A stretch of DNA of 64,000 nt from Paraburkholderia phytofirmans PsJN (GTDB lineage Bacteria > Pseudomonadota > Gammaproteobacteria > Burkholderiales > Burkholderiaceae): positions 2,852,001 through 2,916,000 of the forward strand of contig NC_010681.1 in NCBI RefSeq assembly GCF_000020125.1. The letters run 5' to 3'. The notes beneath the pieces were generated by a model. That model had not been told where the DNA came from. It was given only the letters and a program-made list of their open reading frames with translations, and ran no database searches. The stretch's first letter is position 1, and each line of letters starts with the position of its first letter. The position numbers were made by a program, and so were the translations under genes. Positions 28,871 to 36,923 of the stretch are shown piece after piece.

Positions 28871-30073
28871 TCAGTTGTATGAGAGCCCCATGGCTTCGCG
28901 TACGTCACGCATCGTTTCCGTGGCGAACTTGCGGGCCTTGTCGCAACCGTCGGCGACGATCGCGCGCAACAGCGACGGATCGTCCATGTACTTCTGCGCG
29001 CGCTCGAGCATAGGCTGCTGTTCGCGCAGAATGCCTTCGATCACCGGCTGTTTGCACTCGAGGCAGCCAATGCCCGCGGTGCGGCAACCCTTCTGCACCC
29101 ATTCGTGGGTGGCTTCGTCCGTGTAGACCTGATGAAGCTGCCACACCGGGCACTTGTCGGGGTCGCCCGGATCGGTACGGCGCACGCGGGCCGGATCGGT
29201 CGGCATGGTGCGGACCTTCTTCGTGATCGTCTCCGCGTCTTCGCGCAAGCCGATCGTGTTGCCATACGACTTCGACATTTTCTGGCCGTCGAGACCCGGC
29301 ATGCGCGACGCTTCGGTCAACATGGCCTGCGGTTCGACCAGAATGATCTTGCGCGAACCTTCGAGGTAACCGAACAGGCGCTCGCGGTCGTTCATCGACA
29401 GGCTCTGCGATTCCTGCAACATGGCACGCGCCTGTTCGAGCGCTTCGTCGTCGCCCTCCTGCTGGTAGGCGTTGCGCAACTCGTGATAGAGCTTGGCGCG
29501 CTTGCCGCCGAGCTTCTTTGCGGCGTCGCTGGCCTTCTCTTCGAAACCCGGTTCGCGGCCGTACAAGTAGTTGAAACGGCGCGCGATTTCGCGCGTCATT
29601 TCGACGTGCGGCACCTGGTCTTCACCAACCGGCACGAGCGAGCCGCGATACAACAAAATGTCCGCCGCCATCAGCACGGGATAACCGAGGAAGCCGTAAG
29701 TGGACAGATCCTTATCCTTCAGCTTCTCCTGCTGCTCCTTGTAGGTCGGCACACGTTCGAGCCAGCCGAGCGGCGTGCTCATGCCGAGCAGCAGCGCCAG
29801 TTCGGCGTGCTCGGGCACCTTGCTCTGAATGAACAGCGTGGCCTGCGCCGGATCGATGCCGGAGGCCAGCCAGTCGATCAGCACGTCCCAGACGTTCTTC
29901 TCGATCACTTCGGGCGTTTCGTAGTGCGTCGTCAGCGCGTGCCAGTCGACCACACAGAAGAAACACGGGTATTCGGACTGCAGCCGCACCCAGTTTTTCA
30001 GCACGCCGTGATAGTGGCCGAGGTGCAACGACCCGGTGGGCCGCATGCCGGAGAAGATACGGTCTGGGAACAT
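28871..30073 (-). CDS. trpS: Tryptophanyl-tRNA synthetase
   Basis: A 400-residue class I synthetase with RIFSGMRPTGSLHLGHYHGV (HIGH variant) and the KMSKS loop in DGQKMSKSYGNTI. It is longer than E. coli TrpS (334): an insertion of about 60 residues (YGREPGFEEKASDAAKKLGG onward) lies before the KMSKS loop. This is typical of beta-proteobacterial TrpS. It charges tRNA-Trp. It lies 6 bp after the M50 protease gene and is likely cotranscribed with it. Confidence 0.97.
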   Translation of the reverse strand: MFPDRIFSGMRPTGSLHLGHYHGVLKNWVRLQSEYPCFFCVVDWHALTTHYETPEVIEKNVWDVLIDWLASGIDPAQATLFIQSKVPEHAELALLLGMSTPLGWLERVPTYKEQQEKLKDKDLSTYGFLGYPVLMAADILLYRGSLVPVGEDQVPHVEMTREIARRFNYLYGREPGFEEKASDAAKKLGGKRAKLYHELRNAYQQEGDDEALEQARAMLQESQSLSMNDRERLFGYLEGSRKIILVEPQAMLTEASRMPGLDGQKMSKSYGNTIGLREDAETITKKVRTMPTDPARVRRTDPGDPDKCPVWQLHQVYTDEATHEWVQKGCRTAGIGCLECKQPVIEGILREQQPMLERAQKYMDDPSLLRAIVADGCDKARKFATETMRDVREAMGLSYN

Positions 30074-30079
30074 GGTTAT

Positions 30080-30742
30080 CTAGAAAAGCGAAACAAGGGG
30101 AGTCAGAATGGCGGTGATCGCGCTGTAGCCGATCGTGACCAGCGGGTTCAGCCAGTATCGCGTGAGCGTGCCCGTCATGACCAGCGCCATCACAATGAAA
30201 AACCCGTACGGTTCGAGGCGCGATAGCGTGATGGACTGCCGCGGCGGCAGCAGCGCCATCAGCACGCGGCCGCCGTCGAGCGGCGGCAGCGGAAACAGGT
30301 TGAGCACGCCGAGCACGAGATTCACGCCGACGCCCGCTCCCGCCATGCGCGTGAAGAACGGCTCGTCGACGTTCAGCACGGCGAGCGCGACGCCGAACAG
30401 CCCCCAGATCACCGCCTGCACGAAGTTGCAGGCCGGACCCGCCGCCGCAACCCACAGGCTGCCCCAGCGCGGATTGCGCAGGTTGCCAAAGGCGACCGGC
30501 ACCGGCTTGGCGTAGCCGAACATGAACGCGCCGCTGGTGGCGAAGTACAGCAGCAAGGGAATCGCGATCGTGCCGAGCGGATCGATATGCCGCATCGGAT
30601 TGACGGAGACGCGGCCGAGCACGTAGGCGGTATTGTCGCCAAGCCAGCGCGCGACGTAGCCATGGGCGGCTTCGTGCAGCGTGATGGCGAAAATCACCGG
30701 CAGCGCGTACACCGCAATGGTCTGTATCAGGGAAGAATCCAT
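30080..30742 (-). CDS. Site-2 protease family (M50) membrane metalloprotease
   Basis: A 220-residue protein with about five transmembrane helices. The zinc-binding HExxH is in FAITLHEAAHGYVARWLGD near residue 23, and the third ligand is in NLFPLPPLDGGRVLMALL. This is the short, PDZ-less M50B group (SpoIVFB/YwhC-like). Such proteins cut substrates inside the membrane; the substrate is unknown. It sits between the YciO-like gene and trpS, an arrangement common in Burkholderiales. Confidence 0.93.
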   Translation of the reverse strand: MDSSLIQTIAVYALPVIFAITLHEAAHGYVARWLGDNTAYVLGRVSVNPMRHIDPLGTIAIPLLLYFATSGAFMFGYAKPVPVAFGNLRNPRWGSLWVAAAGPACNFVQAVIWGLFGVALAVLNVDEPFFTRMAGAGVGVNLVLGVLNLFPLPPLDGGRVLMALLPPRQSITLSRLEPYGFFIVMALVMTGTLTRYWLNPLVTIGYSAITAILTPLVSLF

Positions 30743-30789
30743 AGCTCGTTATTGTAACAACGCGATTGCGTGCGTCTGTCCGCTTTCAC

Positions 30790-31425
30790 TCATGCCGTCT
30801 CTGCGAGGCCGAACGGTGCGAGAGAACCGCGCCCCGGCCGCACCAGCACCGGTTCCGCGCCGGTCAGATCGATCACCGTGGACGGTTCGCACACGCACGG
30901 ACCGCTGTCGATCACCAGATCCAGTTGCTTCTCGAGGCGCTCGCGGATTTCCTCCGGGTCGTTCAACGGCTGGGTTTCGCCCGGCATGATCAGCGTCGAG
31001 CCGAGCAGCGGCTGGCCGAGTTCTTCGAGAATCGCCAGCGTGATCGCGTGGTCCGGCACGCGCAGACCGATGGTCTTGCGCGAGGGATGCGACAGGCGCC
31101 GCGGCACTTCCTTGGTGGCTTGCAAAACGAACACATACGGGCCCGGCGTCACCGATTTGATCAGCCGGTATTGGCGGTTGTCCACCATCGCGAAATTGGC
31201 GAGCTCCGACAGGTCGCGCACCAGCAGCGACAGCAATTGCTTCTCGTCGAGTCCGCGAATGCGCCGCAGACGCTCGACCGCGTCCTTGTCGTCCAGATGG
31301 CAGGCGAGTGCGTAGCTCGAGTCCGTCGGCAACGCGACCACGCCGCCATCGTTGATGATCTGCACGGCCTGCTTGACGAGGCGCGGCTGCGGGTTATCAG
31401 GATGAAGCCGGAAGTATTGGGACAT
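30790..31425 (-). CDS. L-threonylcarbamoyladenylate synthase-type protein (YciO/YrdC/Sua5 family)
   Basis: The first ATG with family similarity is at 31425, giving 211 residues beginning MSQYFRLHPDNPQPR; the frame is open further upstream but not conserved. YrdC-fold marks are GGVVALPTDSSYALACHL, KQLLSLLVRDLSELA, TPGPYVFVLQATKEVP and LGLRVPDH-like (IGLRVPDHAIT). LGSTLIMPGE is a mark of the YciO subgroup. Sua5/YrdC makes threonylcarbamoyl-AMP for the t6A tRNA modification; YciO activity is weaker and less certain. The PHP phosphoesterase gene just upstream matches the E. coli pairing of trpH (yciV) and yciO. Confidence 0.9.
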   Translation of the reverse strand: MSQYFRLHPDNPQPRLVKQAVQIINDGGVVALPTDSSYALACHLDDKDAVERLRRIRGLDEKQLLSLLVRDLSELANFAMVDNRQYRLIKSVTPGPYVFVLQATKEVPRRLSHPSRKTIGLRVPDHAITLAILEELGQPLLGSTLIMPGETQPLNDPEEIRERLEKQLDLVIDSGPCVCEPSTVIDLTGAEPVLVRPGRGSLAPFGLAETA

Positions 31426-31555
31426 GGCGGCTAACGTTGGCTCACGGATGGAAAGCGAATAGACGGCAAATCGAGTTGCAGCTGAAGTGCGGCCGAGAAT
31501 ATGCGCCGCGCCCGGCCAGCTTTCGTCGACGACGTGCCGCGACGGCACGGCGCGG

Positions 31556-32386
31556 TCACAGCCAGCGTTCCCAGACGGGTTTGAGATCGGCGGGCAGCGG
31601 CGGCAGCGTGCCGAGATCGACGCGGCCTTCGCCGGGTGCGTGGAAGTCGGACCCGCGCGACGCCTCGAAACCGAAACGGCGCGCGACATCGGCGTATTCG
31701 CGGTACTGATCTGGCGTGTGGCTGCCCGTCACCACCTCGATCGCTTTGCCGCCGAGATCGATGAATTCGGCGAAAAATGCGTCGAATTCGACTGGCGAAT
31801 AAGCGTAGCGGCCCGGATGTGCAATGATCGCTTCACCGCCGGCGGCCTGGATCCAGCCGACCGCGTCGGCCAGTTTGGCCCAGCGGTGCGCTACGTAGCC
31901 CGGTTTGCCGTCGCCGAGAAAGCGGCTGAACACCTCCTGCGTGGAACTGGCGTAGCCGCTTTCCACCATGAAGCGCGCGAAATGGGTGCGCGAAATCATG
32001 TCCGGATTCGATACATATTTCAGCGCGCCCTGATAGGCGTCAGGAATGCCGAGCGTGGCGAGTTGCTCGCCGATCGCTTCCGCCCGCGCGGCGCGGCCGT
32101 TGCGCGTACGCGCGAGGCCGTCGATCAGGATCGAACTGGTCGGATCGATGCCCAGCCCGACGATATGCACCGTGCGCGAAGCCCAGGTCACCGAAATCTC
32201 GACGCCGCTCAGATAGTCCATGCCGAGCGATTCGGCGGTGCTTCGCGCTTCGAGCTGGCCGCCCAGTTCGTCGTGATCGGTCAGCGCCCACAGCGTCACG
32301 CCGCCCGCATGCGCGCGGCGCGCGACGTCGGCCGGCGCGAACTGGCCGTCGGAAACGGTGGAGTGACAGTGGAGGTCGGCGTTCAT
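31556..32386 (-). CDS. PHP-domain 3',5'-nucleoside bisphosphate phosphatase / RNase AM (TrpH-like)
   Basis: A 276-residue PHP phosphoesterase. The metal ligands are seen in NADLHCHSTVSDG, LWALTDHDELGG, ISVTWASRTVHIVGLG, EAIIAHPGRYAY and ASRGSDFHAPGEG. The family (YciV/TrpH) removes the 3' phosphate from 3',5'-bisphosphonucleotides and trims 5' ends of RNA. I use the ATG at 32386 because it directly precedes the conserved PHP motif I; an ATG at 32410 adds eight residues. Its pairing with the YciO-like gene supports the name. Confidence 0.92.
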   Translation of the reverse strand: MNADLHCHSTVSDGQFAPADVARRAHAGGVTLWALTDHDELGGQLEARSTAESLGMDYLSGVEISVTWASRTVHIVGLGIDPTSSILIDGLARTRNGRAARAEAIGEQLATLGIPDAYQGALKYVSNPDMISRTHFARFMVESGYASSTQEVFSRFLGDGKPGYVAHRWAKLADAVGWIQAAGGEAIIAHPGRYAYSPVEFDAFFAEFIDLGGKAIEVVTGSHTPDQYREYADVARRFGFEASRGSDFHAPGEGRVDLGTLPPLPADLKPVWERWL

Positions 32387-32505
32387 CGTTGTCTGGAAAA
32401 GGTTCTGCACTCATTTTACTGCAACGCAGTAAGTGGACGCAGAGCTATCTCATAACGAACGTCCGGAAGCGGCTGCGTCGGAAACGCTCGAACCTCTCGA
32501 AAGCG

Positions 32506-33390
32506 CTACGCGCAGAATCCCTCGATCAGCGCGGCCACCTGCTCCGGCTGGTCGTGATGCACCATGTGCCCCGCTCCCTCGATGATCTTCTCGCGCCAGT
32601 CCGGGAACGCCTGAAAGCGCGCCTTGAATTCGTCGAGCGGAATTTCGCCAGCAATCTGCACGAGCGTTGGCGAGTTGGCCGCCTCCACGTGCAACACCTT
32701 TGCGCTTACCTTACGCCAGGTCGCCATCACTTCGTCGAGACGGTACAGCGCCGGCCCGCGCAGCTTGTGCGCGGGATCGGCGAGCAGCATGAAGCGCCCT
32801 TCGCCGTCCGGCTTCGACCAATGCTGGGCGAGAAACTGCGCGCGCTGCGGGTCGAGCCGCGGATTGGTCTTGATCAGGCGCGCGGCGACGTCGTCGAGCG
32901 ACGCGTAGCGCTTCAATTGCGGCGGATCGCGCAATTCGTCGAGCCAGTTGCGCAGACGCTTAGGCGCTTGCGCCGAGTGCGACGGCGCAAGACCGAAGCC
33001 TTCCAGATCGACTACCCGCCGCACCCGCTCCGGCCGCACACCCGCGTACACGCAGGCGATGTTTGCCCCCATGCTGTGGCCGACCAGATTCACTTCGCCG
33101 GTCGGCGCGTAGTGGTCGAGCAAGGCGTCGAGATCGGCCAGATAGTCCTGAATCCAATAGTTGCCGCCGCCGTGCTCGGCCACCGGCCAGTCCGACAGAC
33201 CGAAACCGCGCATGTCCGGCGCCAGGACCTGCCAGTCGCCGCCCAGCGCATCGACGACGAACTGGAACGACGCGGCCACGTCCATCCAGCCGTGCAGCAT
33301 GAAAAGCATCGGCGCATCCGGATTGCCCCAACGCCGCACATGCAGACGGATGCCGCGCACGGCAACGAATTCAGACTGGGAAGTGTTCAT
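32506..33390 (-). CDS. Alpha/beta-fold hydrolase
   Basis: A 294-residue hydrolase. The oxyanion HGWMD, the nucleophile elbow NLVGHSMGANIACVYAG (catalytic Ser), an acid around the KARFQAFPDWREK region and the C-terminal His in IEGAGHMVHHDQPE give a complete triad. VLAPDMRGFGLSDWP is typical of lactonase, esterase or haloalkane-type alpha/beta hydrolases. The substrate is unknown. I use ATG 33390; an in-frame TTG at 33405 adds five residues. It lies between the PHP gene and the DUF455 gene. Confidence 0.92.
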   Translation of the reverse strand: MNTSQSEFVAVRGIRLHVRRWGNPDAPMLFMLHGWMDVAASFQFVVDALGGDWQVLAPDMRGFGLSDWPVAEHGGGNYWIQDYLADLDALLDHYAPTGEVNLVGHSMGANIACVYAGVRPERVRRVVDLEGFGLAPSHSAQAPKRLRNWLDELRDPPQLKRYASLDDVAARLIKTNPRLDPQRAQFLAQHWSKPDGEGRFMLLADPAHKLRGPALYRLDEVMATWRKVSAKVLHVEAANSPTLVQIAGEIPLDEFKARFQAFPDWREKIIEGAGHMVHHDQPEQVAALIEGFCA

Positions 33391-33473
33391 GAACGGCACG
33401 CCCAAAAAAGAATGGTCGTTCGATTATAACGAGATAGCCCGCCGATGCGCGGGGCCGGATGGCGAAGGAAGTC

Positions 33474-34403
33474 TCAGTCGCCCGCGGGCGGTGGCGCCGC
33501 TTCCTGCGCGTCCAGGCCCGCCAGCGCGGCCAGTTCGGCTTCGTCGAAACCGGCGTCGCGGCGCGCCTCGAAATTGAACGGACCGCGTAATTTCGGTGCG
33601 TGATACTGGTCGGCGAGGCGCGTGTAAGTCTGGTGAGGGTCGAGGCCGCCGACGTCGCACAGATGGCGGAACCAGCGGTTGCCGATCAGCACGTGGCCGA
33701 TTTCGTCGCGCAGGATCACGTCGAGGATCGCCGCCGACGCCTGATCACCCGCCTGCAGCAGACGCGCGCGGATCGGCGGCGAGGCGTCGAGGCCGCGCGC
33801 TTCGAGCGTGCGCGGCACCAGCGCCATGCGCGCCAGCACGTCGCCGCGCGTACGCTCGCACATGTCCCACAGGCCGTCGTGGGCGGGAAAATCGCCGTAC
33901 ACGTGGCCGTACTCCGCGAGGCGCGCGCTCAGCAACGAGAAGTGGTAGGCCTCTTCGGCGGCGACCTTGAGCCAGTCGGTGTAGAACGCGGCGGGCATGC
34001 CGGCGAAGCGCCAGACCGCGTCGAGGGCGAGATTGATGGCGTTGAATTCGATGTGCGCGAGCGCGTGCAGCAGAACCGCGCGACCTTGTGGCGCTTGCAT
34101 GCTGCGCCGCTTCAGACCGCGCGGATCGACCAGGTCGGGGCGCGCGGGACGGCCCGGCAGGCCGGACGGTTCGGCGAGTTCGGCGTGAGCGGCGCATGCC
34201 ATGCTGCCGTCGAGCACCGCGGCGTAGAGCGCGCGAGCGGCAGCGGCCTTGGCGGCCGGATCGGCTTCGCGCAATGCGGCGAGCGCTGCGGTGCGCGCGC
34301 AAGGGCCTTGGCGCGGGGGATCAGCGGCCGGTGGATCCGGCGAAATGGACGGTGCGGACGGTGCGGACGGTGCGGACGGTGCGGACGGTGCGGCGGACAT
34401 CAT
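33474..34403 (-). CDS. DUF455 ferritin-like domain protein
   Basis: A 309-residue protein beginning with tandem ATGs at 34403 and 34400. Its N-terminus has five Ala-Pro-Ser units encoded by a 9-bp DNA repeat. The rest is a four-helix, di-iron-type DUF455 domain: AHIEFNAINLALDAVWRFAG, WLKVAAEEAYHFSLLSARLAEYG and ILRDEIGHVLIGNRWFRHLC supply Glu and His residues in the spacing of ferritin-like proteins (MiaE-like). The family is uncharacterised. The C-terminus ends FDEAELAALAGL. It is divergent from the gamma-carbonic anhydrase gene, and the region between them holds the 57-bp repeat array. Confidence 0.88.
   Translation of the reverse strand: MMSAAPSAPSAPSAPSAPSISPDPPAADPPRQGPCARTAALAALREADPAAKAAAARALYAAVLDGSMACAAHAELAEPSGLPGRPARPDLVDPRGLKRRSMQAPQGRAVLLHALAHIEFNAINLALDAVWRFAGMPAAFYTDWLKVAAEEAYHFSLLSARLAEYGHVYGDFPAHDGLWDMCERTRGDVLARMALVPRTLEARGLDASPPIRARLLQAGDQASAAILDVILRDEIGHVLIGNRWFRHLCDVGGLDPHQTYTRLADQYHAPKLRGPFNFEARRDAGFDEAELAALAGLDAQEAAPPPAGD
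34348..34392. repeat. Five tandem copies of a 9-bp unit inside the DUF455 gene
   Basis: GACGGTGCG is repeated five times exactly (34348-34392). It lies just inside the start of the DUF455 gene and encodes Ala-Pro-Ser five times on the minus strand. Because the unit is nine bases, copy-number change would alter protein length without breaking the frame. Confidence 0.93.
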
Positions 34404-35187
34404 GGCAAACAAATCGACGAGGAAACAGCAAAGGAAGCCACAAACGGCATGGCCAAGGAAACGACAAAATTCTCGGCAAACGACGCGGCAGCATGCGGCG
34501 GTCGAGGCGGTCCCGCGGCGCAATTGCGCGAACGATAGCCTGAACAGCGAACCGGCCGTCTAGGCACAGCCGCGCCCGCACTACGTGACCGACGGCGCCT
34601 GGGCAGCGAAGCGGCCATCCGGCTAAGTCCACGCAGCTATTGCGCGAACGACAGCCTGAACAGCGAACTGGCCGTCCAAGCACGGCCACGCAGTCATTGC
34701 GTGTACGGCAACCTGATCAGCGAAGCGGCTGTTCAGACACGGCACGCTCGCATTGCGAGAACGGCAACTTGAGCAGCGACAGGCCGTCCAGGCACGGCCG
34801 CGTAGCCATCGCGTGTACGGCAACCTGATCAGCGAAACGGCTGTTCAGACACGGCCACGCAGTCATTGCGTGAACGGCAGCCCGAGCATCGACCGGCCGT
34901 CCAGACACGGCCACGCAGCCGTTGCGTGAACGTCAACTCGAACAGCAGGGCGGCCAGGTAGCGAGGACACGCTCCGCACCGCATCGATACAGACCTCAAC
35001 CCGAGCCCGAAGCGAGCGCCGCGTGGCCGGACCAAGCGACCGAACCACACAACCGTTTACAATACCCGATTCGACCATCCAACGCGCCCGAGGCGCCAGC
35101 GAGGCGGAACAGCCCGGCAAGGCAAAACGTTCCAGCCAGTTCGGCGCGCCAGCCAGCGCACGTAGCGACCGATCAAGAGGAGACACC
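34404..35187. other. 784-bp divergent intergenic region without a recognised gene
   Basis: Between the DUF455 gene (minus) and the gamma-carbonic anhydrase gene (plus). Its centre is the 57-bp repeat array (34523-34957). The left flank (34404-34522) and right flank (34958-35187) must hold the two promoters. An AT-richer patch, ACAATACCCGATTCGACC, lies at about 35060-35077. Short open frames across the array on both strands merely translate the repeat and have no start or conservation evidence. No tRNA, mobile element or CRISPR layout is present. Confidence 0.6.
34523..34957. repeat. Tandem array of about 7.6 copies of a 57-bp hairpin-forming repeat
   Basis: Unit starts are at 34523, about 34581, 34639, 34696, 34752, 34808, 34865 and 34921 (last one partial). 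The units are 56-60 bp and open with ATTGCG or a variant. Two sequence types alternate: type A (34639, 34752, 34865, also 34523) and type B (34696, 34808), so the true period is about 113 bp. Units 34696 and 34808 are nearly identical over their first 40 bases. Complete units carry a small hairpin of the form GGCCGT-N6-ACGGCC: 34554-34571, 34670-34687, 34782-34799, 34839-34856 and 34895-34912. Substitutions in the stem give G-T wobbles on one strand (GGCTGT with ACGGCC). TGCGTG at the start and CACGCA at the end of some units can form an outer stem. The array lies between divergent genes. Confidence 0.9.
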
Positions 35188-35712
35188 GTGACCATCTACA
35201 AGCTTGGCGAGGCCGCCCCGACCATCCATGAAAGCGTCTTTGTCGCGGATTCGGCGAGCATCATCGGCAACGTGACGCTCGAGGAGAACGCCAGCGTCTG
35301 GTTCGGCGCAACGATTCGCGGCGACAACGAGCCGATCACCATCGGCGCCGGTAGCAACGTGCAGGAAAATTCCGTGCTGCACACCGATCCGGGTTTTCCG
35401 CTCACGATCGAGCCGAATGTGACAGTCGGCCATCAGGTCATGCTGCACGGCTGCACGATCAAGGAAGGTTCGTTGATCGGAATTCAGGCCGTGGTCTTGA
35501 ATGGAGCGGTAATCGGCCGCAACTGTCTGGTCGGAGCGGGCGCCGTCGTCACCGAAGGCAAGGTCTTTCCCGACAATTCGCTGATTCTCGGCGCGCCCGC
35601 CAAGGTGGTGCGCGAACTGACCGAGACGGATATCGCCAACATGCAACGCGGCGCGGCAACTTATGCCGAGCGCCGCGAATATTACAAGGCGCAGCTCGTG
35701 CGCATCGGCTAA
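35188..35712 (+). CDS. Gamma-carbonic anhydrase family protein (left-handed beta-helix)
   Basis: A 174-residue protein starting at GTG 35188, five bases after the strong ribosome binding site AAGAGGAG (35175-35182). The body is made of hexapeptide repeats (SIIGNVTLEENASVWFGATI, RGDNEPITIGAGSNVQENSV, AVIGRNCLVGAGAVV). Histidines in NSVLHTDPG and VTVGHQVMLHGC match the zinc ligands of the Cam/YrdA family, and the trimer-type C-terminal helix ends YYKAQLVRIG. Many YrdA-type members have little or no measurable carbonic anhydrase activity, so the reaction is not certain. It lies 64 bp upstream of hslO and the two may be cotranscribed. Confidence 0.93.
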   Translation: MTIYKLGEAAPTIHESVFVADSASIIGNVTLEENASVWFGATIRGDNEPITIGAGSNVQENSVLHTDPGFPLTIEPNVTVGHQVMLHGCTIKEGSLIGIQAVVLNGAVIGRNCLVGAGAVVTEGKVFPDNSLILGAPAKVVRELTETDIANMQRGAATYAERREYYKAQLVRIG

Positions 35713-35776
35713 CCAGCCGGAGCGCGCGGCGCGCACGGCGCGGCATCACGCTGCGTCATTCGACCGAGGAAAAGTT

Positions 35777-36727
35777 GTGAGCGACCAGTTGCAAAAATTC
35801 ATGTTCAGCGCGGCGCCGGTGCGCGGCGAGATCGTTTCCCTGCGCAACACCTGGCAGGAAGTGCTGACGCGCCGCGACTATCCGGCGCCGGTGCGCACGG
35901 TTCTGGGCGAAATGATGGCGGCGTGCGCGCTGCTGTCGGCGAATCTCAAGTTCGACGGCACGCTCATCATGCAGATTTTCGGCGACGGCCCGGTCAAGAT
36001 GCTGGTGGTGCAATGCGGCTCCGATCTGTCGATGCGCGCCACCGCCAAGCTGTCGGGCGAAGCGGCTAACGTTATCGGCGAGACGGCCAGCATGGTCGAC
36101 CTGCTGAACGCGAGCGGCCATGGCCGCTGTGTGATCACGCTCGACCCGGCCAGCAAGCAGCCCGGTCAGCAGCCGTATCAAAGTATCGTGCCGTTGTCGG
36201 GTGTGGACGGCCCGCTCAACTCGATGGCCGAAGTGCTCGAGCATTACATGCATCATTCTGAGCAGCTCGACACGCGCCTGTGGCTCGCCGCGAACACCGA
36301 GCGCGCGGTCGGCATGCTGCTGCAAAAACTGCCGGGCGACGGCGGCATCGTGCCTCATCCGGGCGATCTGGACGCGGATACGTGGGAGCGCGTCTGCACG
36401 CTGGGCGGCACGATGTCGCAAGACGAGCTGCTGAAGGAAGAACCGGAAACGATCTTCCGGCGCCTCTTCTGGCAGGAAAACGTCCAGCATTTCGAACCGG
36501 CCACGGCGCGCTTCGAGTGCACGTGTTCGCGCGAAAAAGTCGGCGGCATGCTGAAGATGCTGGGCCGCGAGGAAGTCGACGGCGTGCTCGAAGAGCGCGG
36601 CCATGTCGAGATTCATTGCGAGTTCTGCAATCAGCGTTACGAGTTCGATCCGGTCGACGTGGCGCAACTTTTCGTCGCCGAAGCGCTCTCACAAGGTGTG
36701 ACGCCCGCGGCTGAACAGCGGCACTGA
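35777..36727 (+). CDS. hslO: Redox-regulated holdase chaperone Hsp33
   Basis: A 316-residue Hsp33. The start is GTG 35777 with GAGGAAAAG upstream. The N-terminal domain has QKFMFSAAPVRGEIVSL and LKFDGTLIMQIFGDGPVKML. The C-terminal zinc switch has CTCSREKV (CxC) and CEFCNQRYEF (CxxC). Under oxidative stress these four cysteines release zinc, form disulfides and turn the protein into a holdase. It follows the gamma-carbonic anhydrase gene. Confidence 0.97.
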   Translation: MSDQLQKFMFSAAPVRGEIVSLRNTWQEVLTRRDYPAPVRTVLGEMMAACALLSANLKFDGTLIMQIFGDGPVKMLVVQCGSDLSMRATAKLSGEAANVIGETASMVDLLNASGHGRCVITLDPASKQPGQQPYQSIVPLSGVDGPLNSMAEVLEHYMHHSEQLDTRLWLAANTERAVGMLLQKLPGDGGIVPHPGDLDADTWERVCTLGGTMSQDELLKEEPETIFRRLFWQENVQHFEPATARFECTCSREKVGGMLKMLGREEVDGVLEERGHVEIHCEFCNQRYEFDPVDVAQLFVAEALSQGVTPAAEQRH

Positions 36728-36800
36728 GCGAGTCGCATTCGGCGCGCGTTTCACATGCGCGGAACAGAGGCTCATCACACCCGTATCACGGCTGTAAAAA

Positions 36801-36843
36801 TACCGCGCCGCCCGCTGCCTTTTCAGAGCACGGGCGGCGCAGT
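36801..36843. terminator. Possible terminator after hslO
   Basis: GCGCCGCCCG (36805-36814) pairs perfectly with CGGGCGGCGC (36831-36840) around a 16-nt loop; three more outer pairs follow one mismatch. The plus-strand tail AGTATCTTTG is only weakly T-rich, so this may be a weak or Rho-aided terminator. Confidence 0.4.
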
Positions 36844-36923
36844 ATCTTTGATCATTGCGTTGAATCATTGGCGGTGCGCGCGGCGCATGATTTGCTTAGG
36901 CATCCGGCCGATGGAGATCGAAC

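Noticed and set aside
34623..34828. Short open frames in the 57-bp repeat array on both strands
   Set aside because: They only translate the repeat. The units vary between 56 and 60 bp, so the frame shifts from copy to copy, and there is no ribosome binding site.
34523..34957. CRISPR array
   Set aside because: There are no unique spacers between exact repeats: the whole unit is repeated imperfectly head to tail, and no cas gene is nearby.
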